Of a DNA stretch of 64,000 bases, positions 40,321 through 48,782 are shown in pieces (position 1 is the stretch's first letter; every line of letters starts with the position of its first letter). The notes under the pieces are model-generated. The model was not told the origin of the DNA. It was given only the letters and a program-made list of their open reading frames with translations, and did not search any database. Position numbers and translations under genes: made by a program. Origin of the DNA: Azospirillum oryzae (GTDB lineage: Bacteria; Pseudomonadota; Alphaproteobacteria; Azospirillales; Azospirillaceae); contig NZ_FXAK01000005.1 in the NCBI RefSeq assembly GCF_900177515.1, positions 442,501 through 506,500 of the forward strand, in the 5' to 3' direction.

Positions 40321-41223
40321 GATCTGCAGCGCCGCCTCCTCCCCTCCATGAGCATGCTGACCGCCTTCGAGGCGGCGGCCCGCACCGGCAGCTTCACCGC
40401 CGCGGCGGCGGAGCTGTCGCTGACGCAAGGGGCGGTCAGCCGGCAGATCAAGGCGCTGGAGGACCAGATCGGCACGCCGCTGTTCACCCGCAAGGGCCAG
40501 CGGGTGACGCTGACCCCGACCGGGGCGCTCTATGCCGACCCGATCCGCGACGCCCTGCGCCAGATCGCGGCGGCAACCGTGCGGACCATCGCCGCGCCCA
40601 AGGGCGGCGTGCTGAACCTCGCCATCCTGCCGACCTTCGGCACGCGCTGGCTGGTGCCGCGGCTGCCGGCCTTCCAGGCGGCGCACCCGCAGGTGACGAT
40701 CCACTTCACCACCAAGCTGGCGCCCTTCGATTTCCGCCTGCACGACCTGGACGCCGCCATCCACTACGGCTTCGGCGACTGGCCCGACGCTGTCTGCGAC
40801 CATCTGCTGGACGAGGAGGTGCTGCCGGTCTGCTCCCCCGCCTTCCTCAGGGCGCATCCGGTGGCGGAGCCGGCCGACCTGCTGTCGCTGCCGCTGCTGC
40901 ACACCAGCACCCGCGCCGATGCGTGGAACGAGTGGCTGTCGGCCCAGGGGCTGCCGCCGCGTCCTGGCGCCGGCATGGTGTTCGAACAGTTCGCAACCAC
41001 CGCCCAGGCGGCAGAGGCGGGTCTGGGTGTTGCCCTGCTGCCGACCCTGCTGGTCCGCGCCGAGTTGGACGACGGCACCCTGGTTCCGGCCATCGACCGT
41101 CCCCATCGCAGCGCGCGTGCTTATTACCTCGTCCACCCCCGCGGCAAGGCTGACCACCCGCCTTTTGCTGCCTTCCGGCAGTGGCTGCTGGCGGAGGCGC
41201 GGGGGGAGCGGCCGCCTGCGTAG
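40318..41223 (+). CDS. LysR-family transcriptional regulator (GcvA-like)
   Basis: A 301-residue regulator. The N-terminal HTH (SMLTAFEAAARTGSFTAAAA, ELSLTQGAVSRQIKALEDQI) is followed by LFTRKGQRVTLTPTGALY and a co-inducer-binding domain (NLAILPTFGTRWLVPRLPAF, then DLDAAIHYGFGDWPDAVCDH). This is the GcvA/AmpR subgroup of LysR proteins. Start is uncertain: ATG 40318 or ATG 40294, both in frame and neither with a clear ribosome binding site. It is divergent from the ThDP-enzyme/ALDH7 pair, which it probably controls in response to their substrate. Its stop is one base from the convergent ABC gene. Confidence 0.9.
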   Translation: MDLQRRLLPSMSMLTAFEAAARTGSFTAAAAELSLTQGAVSRQIKALEDQIGTPLFTRKGQRVTLTPTGALYADPIRDALRQIAAATVRTIAAPKGGVLNLAILPTFGTRWLVPRLPAFQAAHPQVTIHFTTKLAPFDFRLHDLDAAIHYGFGDWPDAVCDHLLDEEVLPVCSPAFLRAHPVAEPADLLSLPLLHTSTRADAWNEWLSAQGLPPRPGAGMVFEQFATTAQAAEAGLGVALLPTLLVRAELDDGTLVPAIDRPHRSARAYYLVHPRGKADHPPFAAFRQWLLAEARGERPPA

Positions 41224-41224
41224 C

Positions 41225-43003
41225 CTATACGGCAGCCAACTCCCCGATCCCGTCACGGTCGCGCCGAACCGTCAGCCGGCGGTCGTGGAAAGCGGCGAGG
41301 GCGGGGCGGTGGCCGACGCTGATCAGGGTGGTGCCGGGCAGGCGAGTGCGAAGCAGGCCGTAAAGCCGCTCCTCCGTCTCCGGGTCGCAGGCGGAGGTGG
41401 CCTCGTCCAGATAGAGCCAGTCGGGCTTGTGCAGCAGGGCGCGGGCGACGGCGATGCGCTGCTGCTCGCCGCCGGACAGGCGTTGCGACCAGTGGTCCTC
41501 CTCGTCCAGCCGGTCGGCAAAGCCGGCCATGCCGACGGCGTCCAGCACCTCGCGCACTGCCTCCGCCTCGAAGGCGTCGGCAGCGGCGGGATAGGTGACG
41601 GCAGCGCGCAGGCTGCCGATCGGCAGATAGGGCTTCTGCGGCAGGACCATGCTGCCGTTGGCGGTGGCGTTGGCCCCGGCAGGCAGGGCAATGCGGCCGC
41701 GGCCGAAGGGCCAGATGCCGGCGATGGCGCGCAGGATGGTGCTCTTGCCCGACCCCGAGGGGCCGGTGATCAGCAGCCTGTCGCCCGGCCGCACCGTCAG
41801 GTCGGCGCGGACCAGCGGCGTGCCGCCGTTGGGCAGGGTCAGGGCCAGCCCGTCCAGCGTCAGGGCGCCGTCCGTGGCCGCCGCACGCTCCACCCCCGCA
41901 TGGTCGCGGGCATCGGCGCGGACTGTCTGCACCGCATGGTGGAAGCCGGTCAGACGGCTGGTGGTGGCGTGCCAGTCGGCGAGGTTCACATAGGCGTCGA
42001 TGAACCAGGACATCGCCCCCTGCACCTGCCCGAAGGCCTGGGAGGTCTGCATCAGCGACCCCAGCGGCAGGGCACCGCTGAAATAGCGCGGGGCGGCGAC
42101 CAGCAGCGGGAAGATGATGGCGATCTGGCCATAGGCGGAGGTGAACCAGACCAGCCGCTTCTGCGTGCGCATCAGCGACCACCAGTTGGCGACGACGCGG
42201 GCGAAGCGGTCACCGAAGCCTCGCGCCTCCTGCGCCTCGCCCTGCTGCAGGGCAACGCTCTCGGCATTCTCGCGCAGGCGGACCAGGGCGAAGCGGAAGT
42301 CGGCCTCGTAGCGCTGCTGGTCGAAGCTGAGCCGGGCCAGCGGCCTGCCGATCCGGTGGGTGATCCAGGTGCCGGCGACGGCATAGACCAGCGCCACCCA
42401 CACCATGTAGCCGGGCAGGTCGATGCCCAGCCAGGGGATGGTGACCGACCCCGACAGGCTCCACAGGATGGCGAGGAAGGAGACCAGCGAGACCAGATTG
42501 GTCAGGAAGCCCAGCGACAGGCTCAGCGTCAGTTGGACGAAGCTGCGCAGATCCTCGGCGATGCGCTGGTCGGGGTTGTCGGTGCCGGTGTTGGCGAATT
42601 GCAGCCGGTAATAGGTCTGGTTCTGCAGCCAGTCGCCGAGATAGCGCTCGGTCAGCCAGCGGCGCCAGCGGATCTGCAGCATCTGGTTCAGGTAGAGGCG
42701 ATAGACCGCCACCGCGATGAAAACCAGCGCCAGACCGCCGAACACCAGCAGGGCATGGATGAAGCCGCTCTGGTCCTTCTCCTGCAGCGCGTCGAAGATG
42801 TCGGCGTTGATCTGGGTGAACCAGACCTCCATGAACACCGCCGCCAGATTGAGGACGACGATCGCCGCCAGCAGGCCGCGCGCCGCCCATTTCTCCTCCG
42901 ACGACCAATAGGGTTTGGTCAGGCGCCAGACGTCTGACAGGAAATCACGGGCGGCGGACAGGCGTCCGGTGGGGGCAGGCGGGGTATATGCACGCGCGGG
43001 CAT
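41225..43003 (-). CDS. ABC transporter, fused permease and ATPase (SbmA/BacA/YddA-like)
   Basis: A 592-residue fusion. The N-terminal membrane domain (about 1-330) has the SbmA/BacA-type pattern: WRLTKPYWSSEEKWAARGLL, YLNQMLQIRWRRWLTERYLG, QRIAEDLRSF, then FQVRLRENAE-like FALVRLRENAESVALQQGEA. The ATPase domain (about 380-590) has Walker A GPSGSGKST, the signature LSGGEQQ, Walker B DWLYLDEATSACD and the H-loop SVGHRPAL. The family (ABCD-like, YddA) moves peptides, cobalamin or very-long-chain acyl compounds across the inner membrane. Direction and substrate are not evident here. It is convergent with the LysR gene and 117 nt from the amidase gene on the same strand. Confidence 0.9.
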   Translation of the reverse strand: MPARAYTPPAPTGRLSAARDFLSDVWRLTKPYWSSEEKWAARGLLAAIVVLNLAAVFMEVWFTQINADIFDALQEKDQSGFIHALLVFGGLALVFIAVAVYRLYLNQMLQIRWRRWLTERYLGDWLQNQTYYRLQFANTGTDNPDQRIAEDLRSFVQLTLSLSLGFLTNLVSLVSFLAILWSLSGSVTIPWLGIDLPGYMVWVALVYAVAGTWITHRIGRPLARLSFDQQRYEADFRFALVRLRENAESVALQQGEAQEARGFGDRFARVVANWWSLMRTQKRLVWFTSAYGQIAIIFPLLVAAPRYFSGALPLGSLMQTSQAFGQVQGAMSWFIDAYVNLADWHATTSRLTGFHHAVQTVRADARDHAGVERAAATDGALTLDGLALTLPNGGTPLVRADLTVRPGDRLLITGPSGSGKSTILRAIAGIWPFGRGRIALPAGANATANGSMVLPQKPYLPIGSLRAAVTYPAAADAFEAEAVREVLDAVGMAGFADRLDEEDHWSQRLSGGEQQRIAVARALLHKPDWLYLDEATSACDPETEERLYGLLRTRLPGTTLISVGHRPALAAFHDRRLTVRRDRDGIGELAAV

Positions 43004-43120
43004 CGGTCGGGCACTCGCAAGCGATCAGCACATGATCTGCCGATTACCACCCTTTGCCGCCCCGAAGGCATGAATTCGCTGTCACCTGCCGCGGATCATG
43101 CCCCGGCGGCAGGTGCCCGG

Positions 43121-44509
43121 TCAGGGAGCCCAGGCGGCGGCCCAGCGGTGGACGAACCCGGCTTCCCGCTCCAGCATGCGGCCCAGGCGGATCAGGCGCC
43201 GTTCCTCGCCCGGCCGGGCGATCAGCTGGATGCCGAAGGGCAAACCGTCTCCGCCGACCGGCAGGGTCAGCACCGGGAAGCCGATCAGCGTGACGATGGC
43301 GGTGACGCCGAGATAGTCGAGGATGGTCTCCACCGGCCGCCCGTCGATCACCGTCACCTCGCCGTCGTCGTTCGGCCAGGGCAGCACGCCGCAGGCCGGG
43401 GCGGCCAGCACGTCGATCTCCTCGAACAGCGCGACGAAGCGGCGGTAGAGCACCGTGCGGGCGGCCTGCGCCTCCAGATAGGCGTCGGCGGTGATGCCGG
43501 CCCCGGCCTCGATGTTCCAGCGGATGGTGTCGGTCAGCGCCTCGCCATGCTTTGCCAGCATCGGGCCGAAGGCGTGGCGAGTCTGAGCGGCGCGCAAAGT
43601 GCGGAAGGTCGCCATGGCGTCGCCGCAGTCGGGATGGCGGCGCGCCACCGGCCCGGCGGCCCGCTCCAGCCGCTCGACCGCCTCGGCGAAGCGCTCCCGC
43701 ACCGCCTGGGAGACGGTGGCGACGCCGAAATCGGCGGTGGCGCCCAGCCGCGTCTCCGACCCGTCGTCGCAGTCGCCGAACAGGGAGGTCGGGTCGCGCA
43801 GGTCGCTGCCGGCCATCGCCGACAGCAGCAATGCGCAATCCGCCGTGTCGCGCGCCAGCACGCCATGGGTCGCCAGCGTGTCCCAGCCCAGTGCGCGGCC
43901 GGGCGCCGGGATCAGCCCCGGAGTCGGCCGGATGGAAGCGACGCCGCAGAAGCTGGCCGGGACCCGCACCGACCCGCCATAATCGGTGCCGTGCGCCAGC
44001 GGCGCCATACCGACCGCGACCGCCGCCGCCGACCCGCCGCTCGACCCGCCGGAGGTCAAAGCCGGATCGGCCGGGTTGCGGGTCGGTCCGTACAGGCGGT
44101 TCCGGCAGATGGCGCCGAATCCGAATTCCGGGGTGTTGGTCTTGCCGATGACGATGCCGCCCGCCGCCTCGATCCGCGCCACCGCGATGTCGCTGCCGGC
44201 CGGCACATGGTCGGCGTAGAGCGCCGAGCCGTAGGTGGTGCGGATGCCGGCGGTGTCGGTCAGATCCTTCACCGCCACCGGCACGCCATGCAGCCGCCCG
44301 ACGGGCGCCGGCCGGGCATCCAGCGCGTCGGCGCGGGCCAGCGCCTTGTCGGCGGCGACGGTGATGAAGGCGGACAGCGCCGGTTCAGCCGCGGCGATCC
44401 GCGCCAGATGCACCTCGACCGCCTCGCGTGCCGACAGCTCCCGCTTCGCCAGCCGTTCCGCCAGGGTGGCGGCGCTTTCCCGCCATAGGGCGTTGGACTC
44501 TCCGTTCAT
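43121..44509 (-). CDS. Amidase (amidase signature family)
   Basis: A 462-residue amidase. The Ser-cisSer-Lys triad is present: Lys in HGVPVAVKDLTDTAG, the cis-Ser in LTSGGSSGGSAAAVAVG, and the nucleophilic Ser about 20 residues on in HGTDYGGSVRVPASFCG. The C-terminal part has DVLAAPACGVLPWPN and FPVLTLPVGGDGLPFGIQL. The fold matches GatA-like amidases, but no GatB/GatC genes are near and the length is shorter, so it is a stand-alone amide hydrolase of unknown substrate. ATG 44509 has GGAGG 5 nt upstream; the upstream frame is unconserved. Confidence 0.9.
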   Translation of the reverse strand: MNGESNALWRESAATLAERLAKRELSAREAVEVHLARIAAAEPALSAFITVAADKALARADALDARPAPVGRLHGVPVAVKDLTDTAGIRTTYGSALYADHVPAGSDIAVARIEAAGGIVIGKTNTPEFGFGAICRNRLYGPTRNPADPALTSGGSSGGSAAAVAVGMAPLAHGTDYGGSVRVPASFCGVASIRPTPGLIPAPGRALGWDTLATHGVLARDTADCALLLSAMAGSDLRDPTSLFGDCDDGSETRLGATADFGVATVSQAVRERFAEAVERLERAAGPVARRHPDCGDAMATFRTLRAAQTRHAFGPMLAKHGEALTDTIRWNIEAGAGITADAYLEAQAARTVLYRRFVALFEEIDVLAAPACGVLPWPNDDGEVTVIDGRPVETILDYLGVTAIVTLIGFPVLTLPVGGDGLPFGIQLIARPGEERRLIRLGRMLEREAGFVHRWAAAWAP

Positions 44510-44603
44510 GAATTCCTCCCGTTCCGGCCATCCGGTTTTGGGGTGGACGGTAGCGCGAAACCGGTGGTGCGCCCAACAATGCACCGGGCAGGGCAGGGCT
44601 GCG

Positions 44604-45377
44604 TCAGCGCTGCTGCCCGGCCGAGGTGCGGCAGTCGTTCAGGATGTTGCCGACCGTCACCCGCTCCCGCTCGTCCATGCTGAGGCTCCAGCGCGCCTTC
44701 ACCAGGATCCAGTCGGCGACATAGAGGCAGATGCCGTCGCGCTTGGGCGGCAGCCACTCCTCCGGCCCCTTGGAGCCCTTGGCGCGGTTGGCCTCGCGGC
44801 TGGAGACCAGCAGGGTCAGCGGGTCGCTGGTGTCGTTGGCGTAGGCGGCACGCTTCTCGCGACTCCAGTCGTAGCCGCCGCTGGCATAGGCCTCCTCCAG
44901 CGGCACCCGGTGGTCGATGTCGACCATCTGCGGGTCGGTGAAGCGTTCGCCGGTGTAGGGGTCGATCCAGTCCCCTGATTTCACGCTGCAGCCCTTGGCG
45001 TCGAGCGTCGCCGGGCGGCGGGAATCACGGATAAGCACCTTCTCGCGCGCGTTCAGGCAGCCGCCTTCCAGCGCCAGCCAGTGCGGCCACGCATCGCGGT
45101 CGTAGCCGCGGCGCTTTTCGGACTCCACCCGGATGCTGTCGAGCTGCCGGGCGACCTCGGTATAATCGATCTTGTCGGTGGCACGGGCGACGACCGGCGG
45201 AGGCGGCTCGGCCTGCTCCTGCCTGCGTGGCTGGCGGGGGCGTTGGGTTTCCTGCCCCAGCAGGCGGTCGAGCGTGCCGGGCGGGATGATGTGGACCCGC
45301 TCCGCCAAGGCGACGGCGGCGAGGATCGCCAGGACGACGAACAGGCCCCGCAGGGAGAGGGATCGGCGGCGGGGCAT
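44604..45377 (-). CDS. Membrane-anchored or exported HNH endonuclease (DUF1524-like)
   Basis: A 257-residue protein. An N-terminal signal or anchor helix (SLRGLFVVLAILAAVALAER) is followed by a Pro/Gln/Arg-rich linker. The C-terminal domain has MVDIDHRVPLEEAYASGGYD, then LLVSSREANRAKGSKGPEEW, and the CLYVADWILVKARW region. The D-H pair and the N...K...W pattern match the HNH/DUF1524 nucleases seen in secreted actinobacterial nucleases and GmrSD. Export suggests a periplasmic or secreted DNase for nutrient use or DNA uptake rather than a restriction enzyme. It is a single gene without a modification partner. Confidence 0.85.
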   Translation of the reverse strand: MPRRRSLSLRGLFVVLAILAAVALAERVHIIPPGTLDRLLGQETQRPRQPRRQEQAEPPPPVVARATDKIDYTEVARQLDSIRVESEKRRGYDRDAWPHWLALEGGCLNAREKVLIRDSRRPATLDAKGCSVKSGDWIDPYTGERFTDPQMVDIDHRVPLEEAYASGGYDWSREKRAAYANDTSDPLTLLVSSREANRAKGSKGPEEWLPPKRDGICLYVADWILVKARWSLSMDERERVTVGNILNDCRTSAGQQR

Positions 45378-45430
45378 GTTTCATTCACCTTGATGACTGC
45401 TCCCCCTCATACTCGCCTATGGCACCGCCC

Positions 45431-46375
45431 TCAAGGCATACGGCCGGTCAGGGTGGCGCTCAGGCCCTGGAGCAGGCCGACCTGGCACATGGTGTCGAAG
45501 GTGGAGCGCATCAGCGACGGGTCGCCGATCGACACGCGGATGTCGCCGGCCCGCGGTTCGGTGTGGCGGCGGCGGACCTTGCTGTTGCACAGCTCCTGCA
45601 GCACCTCCAGCAGCATCACCAACGAGGTCGCGCGGCCGGTGCAGAGGTTGTAGACCTGCGACCCGGCGAATCGCCGCTCCATGGTCAGTGCCAGGATGCG
45701 GACCACGTCGCCGACGAAGACGAAGTCGCGGACCTGCTGGCCGTCGCCGTGGATCTCCACGTCCTCGCCGCGGGCGACCCGGCGGGCGAAGATGGAGATC
45801 ACGCCGGAATAGGGCGACATCGGGTCCTGGCGGGGGCCATAGACGTTGAAGAAGCGGAAGCCGACCGTCGGCACCCCCTGGATCGCCCAGGCGACGCGGG
45901 CATGCATCTCGCAGCCCAGCTTGTCGACGCCATAGGCCGACAGCGGGCGTGGCAGCTCGTCCTCCTTCAGCGGCGTGTTGGTGTTGTCGCCATAGACAGC
46001 GGCGGAGGAGGCGTAGACCACCGGGACCGGGCTGCCGCGCTTGGCGTCGCGCGCCGCCTCGAACACGGTGACGGTGCCCAGCAGGTTGGTGCGGTGGGTC
46101 TCCGCCCACAGCTCGCGCGATTTCTGGACCGAGGCGACGGCGGCGAGGTGAAAGACGCCGTCCACCCCTTCGCCATTGTCGCCGGCCATCGCCTCGCGCA
46201 CCGCGTCGGGATCGGCGACGTCGCCCACCACCAGCGCCGCGGCGCTCGGCTTGTTCTCCAGCCGGCCGCTCGACATGTTGTCGAGGATCGTCACCCGGTG
46301 CCCGTCGGCGAGCAGCCGGTCGGCCAGATGCGAGCCGATGAATCCGCAGCCGCCGGTGATGAGGTAGTGCGCCAT
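45431..46375 (-). CDS. NAD-dependent sugar-nucleotide epimerase/dehydratase
   Basis: A 314-residue extended short-chain dehydrogenase. The Rossmann motif ITGGCGFIGSHLADRL is at residues 5-20, the Ser/Tyr/Lys active site in VYASSAAVYG and AYGVDKLGCEM, and the FRFFNVYGPRQDPMSPYSGV segment follows. It resembles UDP-glucose 4-epimerases and related surface-polysaccharide enzymes; the substrate cannot be fixed. ATG 46375 begins the conserved MAHYLITGG. The frame stays open upstream across the DnaA-box region, but that part has no family similarity. No glycan cluster surrounds it. Confidence 0.9.
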   Translation of the reverse strand: MAHYLITGGCGFIGSHLADRLLADGHRVTILDNMSSGRLENKPSAAALVVGDVADPDAVREAMAGDNGEGVDGVFHLAAVASVQKSRELWAETHRTNLLGTVTVFEAARDAKRGSPVPVVYASSAAVYGDNTNTPLKEDELPRPLSAYGVDKLGCEMHARVAWAIQGVPTVGFRFFNVYGPRQDPMSPYSGVISIFARRVARGEDVEIHGDGQQVRDFVFVGDVVRILALTMERRFAGSQVYNLCTGRATSLVMLLEVLQELCNSKVRRRHTEPRAGDIRVSIGDPSLMRSTFDTMCQVGLLQGLSATLTGRMP

Positions 46376-46607
46376 GGTCGTTCCCGAGCCCTTCCGTCGT
46401 TGCACCGGCGTTGCCGCACCGCAGCGGGACCGCCGGAAATCCCTTCCAAGAGTCGGGACACAACCGACAGCCTGCCAGACCATCTTCGGGATAGGGCGGT
46501 GCCTCAACCGGGGAACCGCCCCCGCCCGTCCGGCGACCGTAGGGGCGAATCGGTCCCGTTTCCTCCATGACGGTTTCGGGACAGGCGCGACCGATGGTTC
46601 AACAGGC

Positions 46608-46641
46608 TTATCCACCACCTTGTCCACGGTTCTGTGGATAA
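46608..46641. promoter_or_regulatory. Cluster of three DnaA-box-like 9-mers
   Basis: TTATCCACC (46608-46616) and TTGTCCACG (46620-46628) on the plus strand and TGTGGATAA (46633-46641), which is TTATCCACA on the minus strand, a perfect consensus DnaA box. The three lie in 34 nt, in an intergenic region. Such clustering is seen at replication origins and at DnaA-titrating or DnaA-regulated promoters. No AT-rich unwinding region, dnaA, hemE or parAB gene is visible nearby, so an origin is not claimed. Confidence 0.5.
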
Positions 46642-46764
46642 CCATGGTCAAGCTTGCGAGGTCGGAACGCGCGTCGGGCCGGTCACACTGGTGCAGAAAT
46701 GCTGCGGTGTACGAACGGTTCCTTGCCCCGATCCTTTGCTGCAAAGCACAAAAGACGCGCATGC

Positions 46765-46806
46765 AAAAAGCCCCACCGTGGCGGCTATGCCACGGTGGGG
46801 CTTTTT
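46765..46806 (-). terminator. Strong bidirectional terminator downstream of serC
   Basis: An 18-bp perfect stem (46765-46782 with 46789-46806) flanks a 6-nt loop. The arms begin with five A and end with five T, so a U-tract is present in both directions. Transcripts from serC (minus strand, stop at 46860) reach it after about 54 nt. It is one of the clearest terminators in the window. Confidence 0.95.
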
Positions 46807-46859
46807 AAGGGGAGTAGAACAGGGCTGTGGACTACGGCCCGGCTCGCGCTTGACCGACC

Positions 46860-48047
46860 TCAACCCCGCTTGGGGCCGAGAACCTCCGCCTTCACGGTGG
46901 CGAAGGCCCAATCGAGCCAGGGCAGCACCGCCTCCATATCCTCGTTCTCCACCGTGGCGCCGCCCCACAGCCGCAGGCCGGGAGGCGCGTCGCGGTAGGA
47001 GCCGGCGTCGAAGGCGGCCTCCTCCTTCTCCAGCAGGGCAGACAGCTTCTTGGCGAAGGCGGCCTGCGCCTCCTCCGGGAGGGCGGTCACGTCGGGGTCG
47101 GTGAAGCGCAGGCAGATCGAGGTGCAGGAGCGGTTGGCCGGATCCGTGGCCAGGAAGCCGGCCCAGGGGCTGGTCTCCACCCATTCCGTGACGATGCGAA
47201 GATTCTGCTCCGACCGGCGGATCAGCTGGGTCAGTCCGCCCAGCGACAGGGCCCAGCGCAGGCCGTCGATGGCGTCCTCGACGCACAGCATCGACGGCGT
47301 GTTGATGGTGTCGCCTTCGAAGATGCCTTCGATCAGCTTGCCGTTCTTGGTCAGGCGGAAGATCTTCGGCAGCGGCCGGTCGGGCTGGAAGCTCTCCAGC
47401 CGTTCCACCGCGCGCGGGCTCAGCACCAGCATGCCGTGCGCCGCCTCGCCGCCCAGCACCTTCTGCCAGGACCAGGTGGCGACGTCGATCTTGTGCCAGG
47501 GCAGCGCCATGGCGAAGGCGGCGGAGGTGGCGTCGCAGATGGTCAGCCCTTCGCGATCGTCGGCGATCCAGTCGCCGTCGGCCACCCGTACGCCGGCGGT
47601 GGTGCCGTTCCAGGTGAAGACGACATCGCGGTTGAAATCGACCGCCGACAGGTCCGGCAACTCGCCATAGGGGGCGATCAGGTTGCGGACGTCCGGCAGC
47701 TTCAGCTGTTTGGCGACATCCGTCACCCATTCCTTGCCGAAGCTTTCCCAGGCCAGCATGTCGACGCCGCGGGCGCCCAGCATCGACCACAGCGCCATCT
47801 CCACCGCACCGGTGTCGGAGGCGGGGACGATGCCGATGCGATAGTCGCCGGGGATGCCCAGCACCGCGCGGGTGAGGTCGATGACCTCCTTCAGCTTGGC
47901 CTTGCCCGGCTTGGAGCGGTGGGAGCGGCCGAGCAGCGCGCCGTCCAGTGCGTCGAGCGACCAGCCCGGACGCTTCGCGCAGGGACCCGAGGAGAAGAGC
48001 GGAGTGTTGGGCCGACGGCTCGGCCGGCTGGCGCTGCTGGCAGTCAT
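46860..48047 (-). CDS. serC: Phosphoserine aminotransferase
   Basis: A 395-residue PLP-dependent transaminase of the type common in alphaproteobacteria and Methanosarcina. It makes 3-phosphoserine from 3-phosphohydroxypyruvate and glutamate. Seen are [18 protein letters not shown] at the N-terminus, [37 protein letters not shown], then [19 protein letters not shown] and the PLP-Lys motif [20 protein letters not shown] 48047 starts a Ser/Arg-rich leader before the conserved part. serA, usually next in alphaproteobacteria, is absent; a strong terminator follows instead. Confidence 0.95.
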   Translation of the reverse strand: MTASSASRPSRRPNTPLFSSGPCAKRPGWSLDALDGALLGRSHRSKPGKAKLKEVIDLTRAVLGIPGDYRIGIVPASDTGAVEMALWSMLGARGVDMLAWESFGKEWVTDVAKQLKLPDVRNLIAPYGELPDLSAVDFNRDVVFTWNGTTAGVRVADGDWIADDREGLTICDATSAAFAMALPWHKIDVATWSWQKVLGGEAAHGMLVLSPRAVERLESFQPDRPLPKIFRLTKNGKLIEGIFEGDTINTPSMLCVEDAIDGLRWALSLGGLTQLIRRSEQNLRIVTEWVETSPWAGFLATDPANRSCTSICLRFTDPDVTALPEEAQAAFAKKLSALLEKEEAAFDAGSYRDAPPGLRLWGGATVENEDMEAVLPWLDWAFATVKAEVLGPKRG

Positions 48048-48179
48048 GGAGCGAACTTTCTGGGGCGGACTTCCTGTCCCGGAACGGGAATGCGCGGAGG
48101 TCCGGACCTTAAAAGCTGCGCCTGCCGCCGTCAATCGAGGGACACGGCGCGGGAGGCGGAACCCTGCCGTGCCGATTGC

Positions 48180-48653
48180 TCACTTGCTGCGGCCGATCCT
48201 GCCGTTGCGATAGGTCCAGGCGGCCTCGCCCCCGCCGCCGGGCTGCGGCATCGAGACGGTCAGGACATCGTTGTCGATGGTGACCTGGGCGGCATCGCTG
48301 CAGGACCCGAAGGGATAGGAGACCAGCGGCTGCGGCCCGCCGACCTCCAGAATGCGGAAGCGGGTGGGGCAGTCCTTGGCGCCGGTGTCGGCCTGGAACA
48401 GGGCGATCCAGCGGTCCTTCAGGGAATAGGCGCCGACGAAGGACAGCATGTCGCTCTCCTTGTCTTCGAACACGGGCTTGTCGTTCACCGACACCTGGGT
48501 GTGCTTCGGTCCGATGTCGGTCATCGTCAGCACGGTGTTGCCAAGCGCCGCCATCAGGCGGGGCTCGGCCGCATCGGCGGAACCGGCGCCGGCGATCCCG
48601 AAGGCGATGGAAAGGCTGCCCACTACCGCGGCGCACACACTATGAACCCGCAA
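48180..48653 (-). CDS. Exported hypothetical protein, 157 aa
   Basis: A 157-residue protein starting at TTG 48653, with GGAG 6 nt upstream. The signal peptide CAAVVGSLSIAFGIAGAGSA ends near ADAAEP. The mature part is mostly beta (GNTVLTMTDIGPKHTQVSVN, then VFEDKESDMLSFVGAYSLKD, IALFQADTGAKDCPTRFRIL) with two Cys that could pair (KDC and GSCSD). No family recognised. An in-frame GTG at 48713 would add 20 residues ahead of the signal peptide and is less likely. Confidence 0.7.
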   Translation of the reverse strand: MRVHSVCAAVVGSLSIAFGIAGAGSADAAEPRLMAALGNTVLTMTDIGPKHTQVSVNDKPVFEDKESDMLSFVGAYSLKDRWIALFQADTGAKDCPTRFRILEVGGPQPLVSYPFGSCSDAAQVTIDNDVLTVSMPQPGGGGEAAWTYRNGRIGRSK

Positions 48654-48782
48654 AGCCCGTCTCCCTGGCTGCTGCGCCCCGGCGGGGCGGCTTAACCGAA
48701 CGGGGCGCACCATAATGCGGGGAGCGCTCTGCCGGAAGCCGTCCTTTTCGCCGGGTGGGCCGCTGCGTCAGCGCCGGTACCG

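Larger units (their letters stand above)
46376..46859. other. 484-nt gene-free region between the epimerase and serC
   Basis: No supported gene. The left part (46376-46600) is GC-rich and should carry the epimerase promoter. The middle holds three DnaA-box-like 9-mers (46608-46641). The right part has a perfect 18-bp terminator stem (46765-46806) that ends the serC transcript. One frame continues open from the epimerase through this region, but it is unconserved in character and crosses these signals. Confidence 0.7.

Noticed and set aside
46608-46641. Chromosomal origin of replication
   Set aside because: Only three boxes in 34 nt, no AT-rich unwinding zone and no origin-linked genes. Kept only as a DnaA-box cluster.
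46376-46762. N-terminal extension of the epimerase through the DnaA-box region
   Set aside because: The frame is open, but the Rossmann motif starts directly after ATG 46375 and the upstream translation is unlike any domain.
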